From: Jiangella alba
GTDB lineage: Bacteria; Actinomycetota; Actinomycetes; Jiangellales; Jiangellaceae
Assembly (NCBI RefSeq): GCF_900106035.1
Contig: NZ_FNUC01000003.1
Coordinates: 1,977,501 to 2,041,500 of the forward strand
Direction of reading: 5' to 3'
DNA: 64,000 bases
In this document: positions 18,059 to 26,949 of the stretch, piece by piece
How the letters are laid out: each line of letters begins with the position of its first letter
Numbering within the stretch: the first letter of the stretch is position 1
The notes under the pieces: generated by a model
Told to the model about the DNA's origin: nothing
The model's input: the letters and a program-made list of their open reading frames with translations, nothing else
Databases searched by the model: none
Translations under genes and position numbers: made by a program

Positions 18059-19400
18059 TCTCGCCCGGGCCCGGGACGAACCGGCCGGTGCGGTCGTCGG
18101 CCGGCACACCGTCCTGGGCGACGAGCCGTCCGCGCAGGTAGGTGCGGACCACCCGGCCGGTGACCCGGCGGCCGTCGTACGGCGTCCAGCCGGCCTTGGA
18201 CAGCACGCACTCGTCGCGCAGCCGCCACTCGACGTCCGGGTCGACCAGCGCGAGGTCGGCGTCGAAGCCCGGTGCGACGGCGCCCTTGCGCGGCCAGAGC
18301 CCGTAGATCCGGGCCGGCACCTCGGCGTAGAGCCGGGCGACGTCCTCGTAGGCGAGGTGCTGCCGGGCGACGGCGTCCAGCAGCGCCGGCATGGTGGTGT
18401 CGAGACCCGGCAGGCCGAAGTGGACGTCCCACATGCTCCCGGTCTTCTGCTCCCGGGTCGCCGGCGCGTGGTCGGACGACACGTGGGTCAGCACGCCATC
18501 GCGCAGGAGCCGCCACATCGCGGCCTCGTCGGCGTCGCCGCGGGCCCGGGCCGGCGGCGTGAACTTGCGGAACGTCTCGTGCTCGACGACCTCGTGCTCG
18601 CGGAGCAGCAGGTACTGCGGGCAGGTCTCCGCCCAGATGCGCCCGCCGCGGCGGCGCTCGCCGGCCAGGTACTCGGCCACCTCCGGGTGGCTGACGTGCG
18701 CGACGGTGAGCCGCGCGCCGCTGCGCCGTGCCAGCAGGGCGGTCACGGCGGCGGCCACCACCTCGGCGTCGCGGTCGCGCCACTCGGGCAGCAGGCCGCC
18801 GTCGTCGCGCCCGTCGGCGCGCAGCAGCGCTTCCGCGTCCTCGGTCAGCGACTCGTCCTCGCAGTGGACGAGGCTCACCGCGCCGGCGTCGGCGGTCGCG
18901 CGCAGGTGCCCGCGCAGCGCCGCCGCACCGTGGCCGGGGATGCCGTGGGTGGTGCAGGTGAACACCTTGAAGAAGGCGACCCCGGCACGCCACAGGCCGG
19001 CGACGCTGCCGGCCTCGCCCGGCCACGCGTGCGCGGCCAGCGCGTAGTCGACGTTGGACCGGCCGGTGAGGTAGGAGACCTTCGTGTCCAGGTCGGCCAC
19101 GGTGCGCACCGGGGCGCCGTGGGAGTGCTCGACGATCGTGGTGGTGCCGGCGGCCGCGGCGGCGCGGGTGCCGGTGGGGAAGTCCTCGCGCTCGATGTCG
19201 CCGGGGTCCATGAGGTGCACGTGGCTGTCGACGCCGCCGGGCAGCACGAGCAGGCCGCCGGCGTCGACCACCTTCGCGGCGGCGGCGTCCAGCCGGCCGA
19301 CGGCGACGATGCGGCCGTCGCGGACGGCGACGTCGGCGCGCCGCCGTCCGGAGGAGGTGATGACGATGCCGCCGGAGATCAGCAGGTCGACGGTGGGCAC
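18033..19400 (-). CDS. Hydantoinase/dihydropyrimidinase/allantoinase-like amidohydrolase
   Basis: A 455-residue cyclic-amidohydrolase. It has the metal-binding HVH motif (LPGGVDSHVHLMDPGD), a lysine in the FFKVF segment where the family carries a carboxylated bridging Lys, further metal ligands (VHCEDES, LTVAHVSH) and the metal-proximal Asp (HVSSDHAP). It hydrolyses cyclic amides such as hydantoins, dihydropyrimidines or allantoin; the exact ring is unknown. I chose GTG at 19400, 14 nt after the upstream gene, because the family N-terminus (DLLISGGIVITSSG) begins there. It is the last gene of a four-gene minus-strand operon. Confidence 0.87.
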   Translation of the reverse strand: MPTVDLLISGGIVITSSGRRRADVAVRDGRIVAVGRLDAAAAKVVDAGGLLVLPGGVDSHVHLMDPGDIEREDFPTGTRAAAAAGTTTIVEHSHGAPVRTVADLDTKVSYLTGRSNVDYALAAHAWPGEAGSVAGLWRAGVAFFKVFTCTTHGIPGHGAAALRGHLRATADAGAVSLVHCEDESLTEDAEALLRADGRDDGGLLPEWRDRDAEVVAAAVTALLARRSGARLTVAHVSHPEVAEYLAGERRRGGRIWAETCPQYLLLREHEVVEHETFRKFTPPARARGDADEAAMWRLLRDGVLTHVSSDHAPATREQKTGSMWDVHFGLPGLDTTMPALLDAVARQHLAYEDVARLYAEVPARIYGLWPRKGAVAPGFDADLALVDPDVEWRLRDECVLSKAGWTPYDGRRVTGRVVRTYLRGRLVAQDGVPADDRTGRFVPGPGEITGGRGGS

Positions 19401-19414
19401 GGGCGGGTCCCCGT

Positions 19415-20509
19415 TCAGAGCCGGTACTCGGCGACGGCGGACGCCGACAGCCGCAGGCCGAAGCCGGGCTCGTCGCCCAGCGCGATGCAGCCGTCGACCA
19501 CCTGCACGGGCGTCTCCAGGATGGGCTGCCACCAGGGCTGGTACTCCTGCCACACCGCGTTGGGCGCCGCGCCCGCCAGGTGCGCGGAGTGCTCCATGAA
19601 CAGGTGCGGCGTCACCCGCAGCCCGAACACCTCGCACATCCGGGCCGCCTTCATCCACTCCGTCACCCCGCCCATGCGCATGAGGTCGGGCATGACGTAG
19701 TCCGCCGCCCGTCGCCGGGCGAGGGCGAGCAGCTCGTCGGCGTAGTAGTTCGACTCGCCGGTGCACAGCGGCATCTCGATGGCCGGCGCCGCGGCCGCGT
19801 AGTCGTCGACGTGGCCGTGCGGCATCGGCTCCTCCAGCCAGAAGAGGTCGAACTCGGCCAGGTCGCGGGCCATGCGGAGGGTCTGCTTGAGGTCCCACGC
19901 CTGGTTGGCGTCGACCATCAGCGCGACGTCGGGACCGATGGCCTCGCGCACCGCCCGCACCCGGGCGACGTCCTCAGCCGGGTCCGGCAGGCCGGCGCGC
20001 ATCTTGACCGCCCGGAACCCCTGGCCGACCAGCGACTGCGCCTCGGCGGCGAGGTCGTCGCGGCCGCGGTCGAGCCACAGCCCCTGGCTGGCGTACGTCT
20101 CGACCCGGTCGCGGAACCCGCCGAGCAGCCGGTGCACCGGGAGGCCCGCGGCCTGGCCGGTGATGTCCCAGCAGGCGGTGTCGATGGTGGAGATCGCCGC
20201 CGCGGCGAGGCCACGCCGGCCGGCGAACTCCACCGCCTTGGACAGCCGCGCCCACAGCGCCTCGGTGGCCACCGCGTCGGCGCCGACGGCCAGCTCGCCG
20301 AGATCGTCGATGAGCCGGACCAGGCTGGCGACGCGCCCGCGCCCGAAGGCGAAGCTCCAGGCGACGCCCTCGTGGCCGTCGGCGGTGCGCACCTGTACCA
20401 GTGCGGTGTCGATGGCCGGGATCGGGAACGCCGCCGTGACCAGCGGCCGCTCCAGCGGGATGGAGAGGAAGGTGGTGGTCACGTCGGTGATCGTGGTGCC
20501 GCTCGCCAC
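19415..20509 (-). CDS. Enolase-superfamily (mandelate racemase/muconate lactonising type) enzyme
   Basis: A 364-residue protein with a capping domain and a barrel bearing KMR (FRAVKMRAG), metal ligands (LMVDANQAWD, LEEPM, TGESNYY) and a His-containing motif (VTPHLFMEHS) matching the MR-type His-Asp pair. Family members racemise, dehydrate or cycloisomerise alpha-proton carboxylates. GTG start at 20509 with AAGGAG 6 nt upstream. It is not closely similar to the enolase-superfamily gene at 16976 and belongs to a different operon, between CoxG and the amidohydrolase, so its substrate is probably the open-chain or ring acid of that pathway. Confidence 0.85.
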   Translation of the reverse strand: MASGTTITDVTTTFLSIPLERPLVTAAFPIPAIDTALVQVRTADGHEGVAWSFAFGRGRVASLVRLIDDLGELAVGADAVATEALWARLSKAVEFAGRRGLAAAAISTIDTACWDITGQAAGLPVHRLLGGFRDRVETYASQGLWLDRGRDDLAAEAQSLVGQGFRAVKMRAGLPDPAEDVARVRAVREAIGPDVALMVDANQAWDLKQTLRMARDLAEFDLFWLEEPMPHGHVDDYAAAAPAIEMPLCTGESNYYADELLALARRRAADYVMPDLMRMGGVTEWMKAARMCEVFGLRVTPHLFMEHSAHLAGAAPNAVWQEYQPWWQPILETPVQVVDGCIALGDEPGFGLRLSASAVAEYRL

Positions 20510-20539
20510 AGTGGGCTCCTTACGGGACGTCGGGTGGGG

Positions 20540-21178
20540 TCAGGAGCGCCGGAACAGCCGGCGCACGAAGCGGGCCAGGGCCGCGCCCAGGCGGCGCAGC
20601 ACCGACCGGCCGGCGATCCCGAGCACGTCGATGGCCTCGGGCACCGTGTCGTCGAGCACCGGCGCGGGCACCCGGGTGGCCGCGCGCACGGGCGCCGGGT
20701 CATCGGCGGGCTGCTGGCCGGGCGACGCCGGCGGGGTCGCCGCCAGCTGCCGCGCCAGCGCCGTCGCGAATTGCCCGATGATGGCGTTCGCGACGTCGCT
20801 CATGACGCCGCGCCCGAGCTGGGCCGGCCGCCCGGTGATGTCGAGCTCGGTGAGCAGGTCGACGCGCGCCGCGCCCGCGTCGTCGGTCAGGTGCATGGTG
20901 ACGGTCGCGGCGGCCGTGCCGTTGCCGTGCGCGTCCTTGCCCCGGGCGGCGATGACGGCGGTGTACGACTCGTCGTCGGCGGACTCGATGCGGGCCCGCC
21001 CCTTGTACGACAGGCTCACCGGACCGACCTTCGCCTTGACCCGGCCGGAGAACTCGTCGCCGTCGACGGAGTCGAGCGTGGCGCCGGGCATGCACGGCGC
21101 CACCCGTTCCACGTCGAGCAGCACTCTCCAGGCCTCGTCCACCGGAACCGGGACGGTGAACGTGTTCTCGATCTCCAT
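20540..21178 (-). CDS. coxG: CoxG-type SRPBCC protein (molybdenum hydroxylase accessory)
   Basis: A 212-residue protein. The first 150 residues match the CO dehydrogenase subunit G family (IENTFTVPVPVDEAWRVLLD, CMPGATLDSVDG, VKAKVGPVSLSYKGRA). An Ala/Pro-rich linker and a basic C-terminal tail follow. In carboxydotrophs CoxG recruits the enzyme to the membrane; similar proteins sit in many molybdenum-hydroxylase loci that have nothing to do with CO. Its presence opposite the three Mo-hydroxylase subunits supports joint function. ATG with AAGGAG 5 nt upstream. Confidence 0.88.
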   Translation of the reverse strand: MEIENTFTVPVPVDEAWRVLLDVERVAPCMPGATLDSVDGDEFSGRVKAKVGPVSLSYKGRARIESADDESYTAVIAARGKDAHGNGTAAATVTMHLTDDAGAARVDLLTELDITGRPAQLGRGVMSDVANAIIGQFATALARQLAATPPASPGQQPADDPAPVRAATRVPAPVLDDTVPEAIDVLGIAGRSVLRRLGAALARFVRRLFRRS

Positions 21179-21206
21179 GACCGCTCCTTCGTTCCCGGCC
21201 GCCCGG

Positions 21207-22199
21207 TCAGGCGGCCCACGCGGCGGCCGACGTCAGCCACCGGTACGCCAGCAGGACGTTGAGCTCGTGGTTCGACCGGACCAGCGCGTCGAAGCGGCCG
21301 GCCTCGTCAGGGCCGGCCGACGGCACGACCTCGGACAGCTGCAGCGGGTCGTCCAGCGTGTACTCGGCCAGCATCTTCTCGACGGTCTCGCCGGCCTCGC
21401 TGCGCCGCGAGACCTCGGTGGCGAGGCGGTCCAGGTAGCTGAGGTGCCAGCTGATGCCGTCGGCGGCCGCGGTCAGCGGGCCGTGGCCGGGGACGAGCGT
21501 GTCGGCGCGCAGCGTCGCCTTCAGCGACCGGATGGACCGCCCGTAGCCGACGGGGTCGCCGGCCAGCAGCATGGGCGGGATGCCGGCGTGGCGCAGGAAG
21601 TTGCCGACCCAGGCGACGCCGGCGTCGGGGACGTGGACGATGGTGTCGCCCGAGCCGTTGCCGGGCCCGAAGTGCCACAGATGAACGACGCGCCCGCCGA
21701 GGTCGATCTCGCAGAACCGGTCGAACACCAGGTCGGGTGCGCGCCAGCTCACCACCTCGTCGAGGTGAGGGTCGCCGTAGAGGCTGCTGAGGCGCAGCTG
21801 CTTCTCCTCCTCCAGCCCCATCGTGGTCATGGCGGCCTTGTTGAGCCGCGACGACACGATCGTGACGTCGTCGCCGAACGACGCGTTCCCGAAGCTGTGG
21901 TCGCCGTGGTACGTGGTGTTGACCAGGTACCGGATCGGCTTGTCGGTGTGCTTGCCGACCACGTCCTGCAGGTAGCGGCCGACGCCGGGGGTGATGCCGG
22001 CGTCGATCACCAGGGCGGCGTCGCGGCCGACCACGAGCCCGTTGTTGTCCTTGGGCACGCGGTTCGCCATGAGGGCGTAGACGCCGTCGGCGAGCTCATG
22101 GGGGATCAGTTCGAGTCCGCGCGGGCTGAGGTTCGGCGGGACGAAGCCCGCCTGTCGCTCGCTGGTCTCGTGGATGACGGGCAACGGCCAGCAGACCAC
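21207..22199 (-). CDS. MBL-fold metallohydrolase
   Basis: A metallo-beta-lactamase-fold protein of about 330 residues. The metal motif is atypical (NTTYHGDHSFGN instead of HxHxDH), with later candidates in the MWHFGPG-like segment (LWHFGPGNGSGDT) and VPGHGPLT. Family members hydrolyse lactones, thioesters and amides. The frame extends to an ATG at 22217. I prefer GTG at 22199, because GAAGGGA (22207-22213) sits 7 nt upstream and the extra six residues are not family-like. It is the first gene of the minus-strand operon, and the shared dyad at 22225-22240 lies immediately upstream. Confidence 0.83.
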   Translation of the reverse strand: MVCWPLPVIHETSERQAGFVPPNLSPRGLELIPHELADGVYALMANRVPKDNNGLVVGRDAALVIDAGITPGVGRYLQDVVGKHTDKPIRYLVNTTYHGDHSFGNASFGDDVTIVSSRLNKAAMTTMGLEEEKQLRLSSLYGDPHLDEVVSWRAPDLVFDRFCEIDLGGRVVHLWHFGPGNGSGDTIVHVPDAGVAWVGNFLRHAGIPPMLLAGDPVGYGRSIRSLKATLRADTLVPGHGPLTAAADGISWHLSYLDRLATEVSRRSEAGETVEKMLAEYTLDDPLQLSEVVPSAGPDEAGRFDALVRSNHELNVLLAYRWLTSAAAWAA

Positions 22200-22224
22200 G
22201 GTCCGGTCCCTTCTCATGGGAAGT

Positions 22225-22240
22225 ATGTATTAAGATACGT
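22225..22240. promoter_or_regulatory. 16-bp dyad (ATGTAT-TAAG-ATACGT), copy 1 of 2
   Basis: The site lies in the divergent promoter region between the MBL hydrolase and asparaginase genes. Read on the minus strand it is ACGTAT-CTTA-ATACAT, identical in both half-sites to the element at 23298-23313. The ATGT-N8-ACRT geometry fits the ATGT-N8-ACAT consensus known for PadR-type repressors, and a PadR gene ends this cluster at 27003-27617. Regulation by that protein is inferred. Confidence 0.65.
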
Positions 22241-22282
22241 AAACGCTAACGTCAGTTGATTCCTATCGTCAAGGAGGGGCGC

Positions 22283-23269
22283 ATGACTCGGACGGTGCAC
22301 GTGCTCTCGCTCGGCGGCACGATCGCGATGACGACCAGGGCGGACGGGCGCGGCGTCGAGCCCGCCCTGGACGCGGCGGCGCTCGTGGCGGGCGTGCCGG
22401 AACTGGCGGAGGTGGCGACGATCGACGCCGAGGAGTTCCGGCGGCTGCCCGGTGCGCAGTTGCGGCTCACCGACCTCATCGCGCTCGCCGGGCGGGTGCG
22501 CGAGCTGGTCGCGGCCGGCGGCGACGGCGTCGTCGTGACCCAGGGCACCGACACCATCGAGGAGACGGCGTTCGCGCTCGATCTGCTGAGCGACACCGAC
22601 CGGCCGGTCGTCGTCACCGGCGCCCTGCGCGGCCCCGGTCAGCCCGGCGCGGACGGGCCGGCCAACCTGCTCGCCGCCGTCCGGGTGGCGGCCGGTGACG
22701 AGGCGCGCGGGCTGGGCGTCGTCGTCGCCATGAACGACGAGATCCACGCGGCCCGGTTCGTCCGCAAGCTGCACACGTCGCGGCCGTCGGCGTTCGCGTC
22801 GCCGAGCGCCGGGCCCCTCGGCTGGCTCGCGGAGGACCGGGTGCGAATACCGCTGCGGCCGGCCGCCCGGGTCGTCATCGGCGCGCCGCTGGGCACCCAG
22901 CCGCCGCCGGTCGCACTCGTGACCATCGCGCTCGGCGACGACGGGCGGGTCCTGCGGGAACTGGCCGACCTCGGGTTCGGCGGCGTCGTGCTGGCCGGGT
23001 TCGGCGCCGGCCATGTGCCCGGCCAGCTGGTCGAGGACGTCACCCGGCTGGCCCGGCGCATCCCGGTGGTGCTGGCCTCGCGCTGCGGCGCCGGCGAGGG
23101 GTTCCGCGCGACGTACGGGTTCCCGGGGTCCGAGCGCGACCTGCTGTCCCGCGGGCTGCTCACCGCCGGCGCGCTCGACCCGTTCAAGGCCCGGATCCTG
23201 CTGTCGCTCGCGCTGGGGGCCGGGTGGCGCACCCAGCGGATCGCCGTGGCCTTCGACCAGATCGCCTGA
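22283..23269 (+). CDS. L-asparaginase family amidohydrolase
   Basis: A 328-residue type I/II asparaginase-fold protein with both active-site threonine motifs: LSLGGTIAM near residue 9 and VVTQGTDTIEET near residue 85. ATG at 22283 is chosen over an upstream TTG because AAGGAGG (22271-22277) precedes it by 5 nt. It lacks a signal peptide. The protein may be a true asparaginase/glutaminase or act on a related open-chain amide. Its place at the head of the molybdenum-hydroxylase operon, opposite a hydantoinase, suggests it removes an amide nitrogen from a pathway intermediate. Confidence 0.85.
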   Translation: MTRTVHVLSLGGTIAMTTRADGRGVEPALDAAALVAGVPELAEVATIDAEEFRRLPGAQLRLTDLIALAGRVRELVAAGGDGVVVTQGTDTIEETAFALDLLSDTDRPVVVTGALRGPGQPGADGPANLLAAVRVAAGDEARGLGVVVAMNDEIHAARFVRKLHTSRPSAFASPSAGPLGWLAEDRVRIPLRPAARVVIGAPLGTQPPPVALVTIALGDDGRVLRELADLGFGGVVLAGFGAGHVPGQLVEDVTRLARRIPVVLASRCGAGEGFRATYGFPGSERDLLSRGLLTAGALDPFKARILLSLALGAGWRTQRIAVAFDQIA

Positions 23270-23297
23270 GCGGGCGTTGACGGCTGCTTATGACGAT

Positions 23298-23313
23298 ACG
23301 TATGGTGATACAT
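23298..23313. promoter_or_regulatory. 16-bp dyad (ACGTAT-GGTG-ATACAT), copy 2 of 2
   Basis: It lies in the 61-nt gap between asparaginase and the iron-sulfur subunit gene, 17 nt before the latter's ATG. Its half-sites are identical to those of the minus-strand reading of 22225-22240; only the 4-nt centre differs. An additional GATAC half-site copy just upstream (23295 region) makes a short direct repeat. Its position over the start of the Mo-hydroxylase genes suggests an internal, separately regulated promoter. Confidence 0.65.
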
Positions 23314-23330
23314 AAGTGAGAGGAGCGGCG

Positions 23331-23828
23331 ATGACCTGGATCGGGGAGGACGACAGCGCTGCCGTCGACGTCGTCGTCAACGGCCGGCCGGCGACCCTGC
23401 GGGTGCCGGCCAGGCGCACGCTCGCCGACGCGCTGCGCGACGACGGCCGCACCGGCACGCACCTGGGCTGCGAGCACGGCGTCTGCGGCGCCTGCACGGT
23501 GCTGCTGGACGGCCGGCCGGTCCGGTCCTGCCTGACGCTGGCCGTGCAGGCCGAGGGCGCCGACGTCGAGACCGTCGAAGGGCTGGCCGACGGGCCTGAG
23601 CTGCACGTGCTGCAGCGGGCCTTCCACGAGCACGGCGCCCTGCAGTGCGGGTTCTGCACGCCCGGCTTCCTCATGCTCGCGCTGGGCCTGTTGCGCGCGG
23701 AGCCAGGCGCGTCGCCCGAGCGCGTCCGCGAGGTCCTGACGTCCAACCTGTGCCGCTGCACCGGCGGCGCGCCCATCGTGCGGGCGGTCCTCGCCGCGCA
23801 GCGCGAGCTGGCCGGGGACGTGGCGTGA
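23331..23828 (+). CDS. Molybdenum hydroxylase small subunit, two [2Fe-2S] clusters (CoxS/XdhC type)
   Basis: A 165-residue electron-transfer subunit. It carries a plant-ferredoxin-type cluster motif (GCEHGVCGACTVLLDG plus the following Cys in VRSCLTL) and the C-terminal four-helix cluster motifs CGFCTPG and NLCRCTG. All eight expected cysteines are visible. ATG at 23331 is chosen with GAGAGGAG upstream; a GTG at 23316 is also in frame. It passes electrons from the Mo centre to the FAD subunit encoded next, with a 4-nt overlap. Confidence 0.93.
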   Translation: MTWIGEDDSAAVDVVVNGRPATLRVPARRTLADALRDDGRTGTHLGCEHGVCGACTVLLDGRPVRSCLTLAVQAEGADVETVEGLADGPELHVLQRAFHEHGALQCGFCTPGFLMLALGLLRAEPGASPERVREVLTSNLCRCTGGAPIVRAVLAAQRELAGDVA

Positions 23829-24691
23829 AGCCGCCGCCGTTCGCCTACGCCCGCGCCGAGTCGCTCGAGCACGCGCTGGCGCTGCTGGACGAGGCCGGCG
23901 AGGACGCCAAGGTGCTGGCCGGCGGGCAGAGCCTCGTCCCGCTGCTGGCCTACCGCCTCGCCCGGCCGACCCATCTGGTCGACATCGGCCGCCTGCCCGG
24001 ACTGGACACCCTGCGCGCCGACGACACCGGGCTCGTCGTCGGCGCGCTGGTCCGTCACCACGAGCTGGAGCGGTCGGCCGTCCTGAGCGGTCCGTGGCAG
24101 GTCCTGCGCGAGGCCGCCGCGCTCATCGGGCACCATCCCATCCGCATCCGCGGCACGCTCGGCGGCAGCCTGGCGCACGCCGACCCCGCGGCCGAGCTGC
24201 CGGTGGCCGCCACCGCCCTGGACGCGTCGGTCACGGTGCGCTCCAGCGGCGGCGAACGGGCGATTCCGGCCGCGGAGTTCTTCGCCGGCCCGTTCATGAC
24301 CGTGCTGGAGCCGGAGGAGATCGTCGTCGACCTCCGGTGCCCGGCCCCGCCGGCGGGCCTGCGCAGCGCGTTCGCCGAGTTCAGCCCGCGGGCGGGCGAC
24401 TTCGCGTTCGTCTCCGTCGCCGTGGCCGTCGCGCTGGACGACGGCGGCCGGGTCACGCACGCACGCGTCGTCCTGGGCTGTGTCGCCGCACGTCCGCTGC
24501 GCGCGGGCGAGGCCGAGGACGCACTGCTGGGCTCGGCCCTGACCGAGCAGGACATCGACGCCGCCGCCCGCGCGGCGGCCGCGGGCTGCGACCCCGCCGA
24601 CGGCCCGCACGCGAGCGCGACGTTCCGGCGCGAGCTGGTCGCCGTCCTGGTGGGGCGGACCCTGCGACGGCTGAGGGAGGACCACCCATGA
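23825..24691 (+). CDS. Molybdenum hydroxylase FAD-binding medium subunit (CoxM type)
   Basis: A 288-residue FAD subunit with the two signature flavin-binding motifs: AGGQSLVPLLAYRLARPTHL near residue 32 and GTLGGSLAHADPAAELP near residue 109. The CO_deh_flav C-terminal domain follows. GTG at 23825 overlaps the previous TGA by 4 nt, and its end overlaps the large-subunit start by 4 nt, so all three subunits are translationally coupled. Confidence 0.93.
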   Translation: MKPPPFAYARAESLEHALALLDEAGEDAKVLAGGQSLVPLLAYRLARPTHLVDIGRLPGLDTLRADDTGLVVGALVRHHELERSAVLSGPWQVLREAAALIGHHPIRIRGTLGGSLAHADPAAELPVAATALDASVTVRSSGGERAIPAAEFFAGPFMTVLEPEEIVVDLRCPAPPAGLRSAFAEFSPRAGDFAFVSVAVAVALDDGGRVTHARVVLGCVAARPLRAGEAEDALLGSALTEQDIDAAARAAAAGCDPADGPHASATFRRELVAVLVGRTLRRLREDHP

Positions 24692-26949
24692 CCCGAGTCC
24701 GCGGACTCGTCGGCGCCGACGTCGAACGGCTCGCCGACCTCCCGCTGCTCACCGGCGCGGCGCGGTACGTCGCCGACGTGTGTCGCGACGGCGAGGTGCA
24801 CGCCAGGATCGTGCGCAGCCAGGTGGCCCACGCACGGATCGCCGGCATCGACACCGCCGACGCCGCGGCCATGCCCGGCGTGCTGGCGGTCATCACCGCC
24901 GACGACCTCCCCGACGTGCGCATCCCTATCCGGCTGCCGCTCGCCGACACGCCCCGGGCCAGACGGGTGCTCCAGCCGCCGCTGGCCCGGGGCGTCGTCC
25001 GGTACGTGGGCGAGCCGATCGCCGTCGTCGTCGCCACCGACCCCTACCTGGCCGAGGACGCCGCCGAGCTGGTCGACGTCGACCTCGACGAGCTCGACGT
25101 CGTCGCGGACCTCGCCAGCGCGGCGGACCTCGGCGCGCCGGTGCTCCACCCCGGCCTCGGCGACAACGTCGTCAGCAGCTACCCGCTGCGCCACGGCGAC
25201 GTCGACGCGGCGTTCGCCCGGGCCGACGTCGTCGTCCGCGAGCGGCTGCGGATGCACCGGCACACCGCCGTCCCGATGGAGACGCGCGGCGCCATCGCCG
25301 AGATCGACCCCGTCACCGGCCGGCTCACGCTCTGGGGCGGCGCGAAGGTGAAGCACGCCGTGCGCGCGGCGCTCGGCGAGATGCTGGCGATCGACCCGGC
25401 GGACATCAGGATCGTCGAGGTGAGCGTCGGCGGTGGCTTCGGTGTGCGCGGCGAGGCCTACCCGGAGGACTACCTCGTGGCGTTCCTGGCGCTGCGGCTG
25501 GGGCGTCCGGTCAAGTGGATCGAGGACCGCACCGAGCACTTCGTGGCCACCAACCACGCCCGCGAGCAGGAGCACGAGCTCGAGATCGCCGCGACGGCCG
25601 ACGGCCGGCTGCTCGCCTTCCGCGACCGCGCCTGGTGCGACCAGGGCGCCTACGCGAGGTCGCAGGGCACGCTGCCGGAGCTGCTGCCGGCGCTGCACCT
25701 GCCGGGCCCGTACCGGTGGGAGGCGTTCGCGCTGGAGACCACGGGCGTTCTCACCAACCGCACGCCGGTCGGCACCTACCGCGGGCCGGGCATGACGGAG
25801 GCGGCGTTCGTCCGCGAGCGGCTGCTGGACGTCCTGGCGGGGCGGCTGGGGCTCGACCCGGCCGAGCTGCGCCGGCGCAACCTCATCCGCGACGACGACC
25901 TGCCGTTCACCTGGTCGCTCGACGCCGGATCGGCGCCGGTCCCGCCGATCAGCTACCTGAGCGGCGCGTTCGGGTCGTCCTTCGAGACCCTGCTCGCGCG
26001 GGCCGGCTACGACGAGCTCCGCCGCGAGGCGGCGGCCAGGTCCGGCGACGGCGTCAGCGCGGGCGTCGGCGTCGCCACCTACGTCGAGGTGGGCGCCATG
26101 GGCCCGTTCGAGGACGCGCGCATCGTGCCCGCCGCGGACGGGAGCTTCGTCGTCCACGTCGGGGTCGCGTCGCTGGGCCAGGGCGTCGAGACGGTGCTGG
26201 CGCAGGTCGCGGGCGACGAGCTCGGCGTGCCGATGGACCGCCTGCGCGTCGACCACCACGACACCGACGCCGTCCCCATGGGGTTCGGGGCGTTCGCCAG
26301 CCGGTCCACCCCCGTGGCCGGCAACGCGGTGCTGCTGGCCGCCCGCGACCTGCGCGCCAAGGCCGCGAAGCTGCTGGGGGCCGAGCCCGGCGACGTGGAG
26401 TTCCGCGACGGGCGCGCGCACGCCCCCGGGGGCGCGTCGTGCCCGCTCCAGGAGGTGGGCGAGGGCCGGGCGCGCTTCGACAAGCCGCATCCGACGTTCT
26501 CGTTCGGCGCCGCGCTCAGCGTGGTGGAGGTCGAGCGCGATACCGGGCGGGTGCGCGTCGTGCGCCACGTCGTCGCCCACGACGTCGGCCGCGCGGTGAA
26601 CCCGGCCCTGGTCCGCGGCCAGCTGGCGGGCGCGGCGAGCCAGGGCATCGGCGCCGCGCTGCTGGAGGAGCTCAGCTACGACGAGCGGGCCCAGCCGATG
26701 GCGACGACGCTCGGCGACTACCGCCTCCCGTCGGCCGGTGAGCTGCCCGACGTCGAGGTGATCGTCCTCGAGCACCCCGCACCGGGCAACCCGCTGGGCG
26801 CCAAGGGCGCGGGGGAGTCCGGCATGGTCGGGACGCCGGCCGCCGTGGCCAACGCGGTCGCCGACGCGCTGGGCGCGGCCGGCGCCCGGGTGACCACCTT
26901 GCCGCTCACCGCCGACCGCGTCCGCGCGCTGCTGCGCGAGGCCACATGA
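24688..26949 (+). CDS. Molybdenum hydroxylase large subunit (xanthine-dehydrogenase family, Mo-cofactor binding)
   Basis: A 753-residue Mo-pterin subunit. It shows VSVGGGFGVRGE, the substrate-channel loop TYRGPGMTEA and the catalytic Glu in GAKGAGESGMVG near the C-terminus. The AYRCSFR loop of true CO dehydrogenase is absent, so this is not a CO oxidiser. It also departs from the RGxGRPE motif of purine hydroxylases (RGPGMTE). It should hydroxylate a carbon next to nitrogen in an aromatic heterocycle or an aldehyde. Together with CoxG, amidohydrolase and asparaginase-like neighbours it suggests N-heterocycle breakdown; the substrate is unknown. Confidence 0.9.
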   Translation: MTRVRGLVGADVERLADLPLLTGAARYVADVCRDGEVHARIVRSQVAHARIAGIDTADAAAMPGVLAVITADDLPDVRIPIRLPLADTPRARRVLQPPLARGVVRYVGEPIAVVVATDPYLAEDAAELVDVDLDELDVVADLASAADLGAPVLHPGLGDNVVSSYPLRHGDVDAAFARADVVVRERLRMHRHTAVPMETRGAIAEIDPVTGRLTLWGGAKVKHAVRAALGEMLAIDPADIRIVEVSVGGGFGVRGEAYPEDYLVAFLALRLGRPVKWIEDRTEHFVATNHAREQEHELEIAATADGRLLAFRDRAWCDQGAYARSQGTLPELLPALHLPGPYRWEAFALETTGVLTNRTPVGTYRGPGMTEAAFVRERLLDVLAGRLGLDPAELRRRNLIRDDDLPFTWSLDAGSAPVPPISYLSGAFGSSFETLLARAGYDELRREAAARSGDGVSAGVGVATYVEVGAMGPFEDARIVPAADGSFVVHVGVASLGQGVETVLAQVAGDELGVPMDRLRVDHHDTDAVPMGFGAFASRSTPVAGNAVLLAARDLRAKAAKLLGAEPGDVEFRDGRAHAPGGASCPLQEVGEGRARFDKPHPTFSFGAALSVVEVERDTGRVRVVRHVVAHDVGRAVNPALVRGQLAGAASQGIGAALLEELSYDERAQPMATTLGDYRLPSAGELPDVEVIVLEHPAPGNPLGAKGAGESGMVGTPAAVANAVADALGAAGARVTTLPLTADRVRALLREAT

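Noticed and set aside
24055-26775. Long minus-strand open frame opposite the molybdenum hydroxylase large subunit
   Set aside because: Same reason: low-complexity antisense translation opposite an unmistakable enzyme.
24688-26949. Annotation of the Mo enzyme as aerobic CO dehydrogenase (CoxL)
   Set aside because: The AYRCSFR active-site loop required for CO oxidation is absent.
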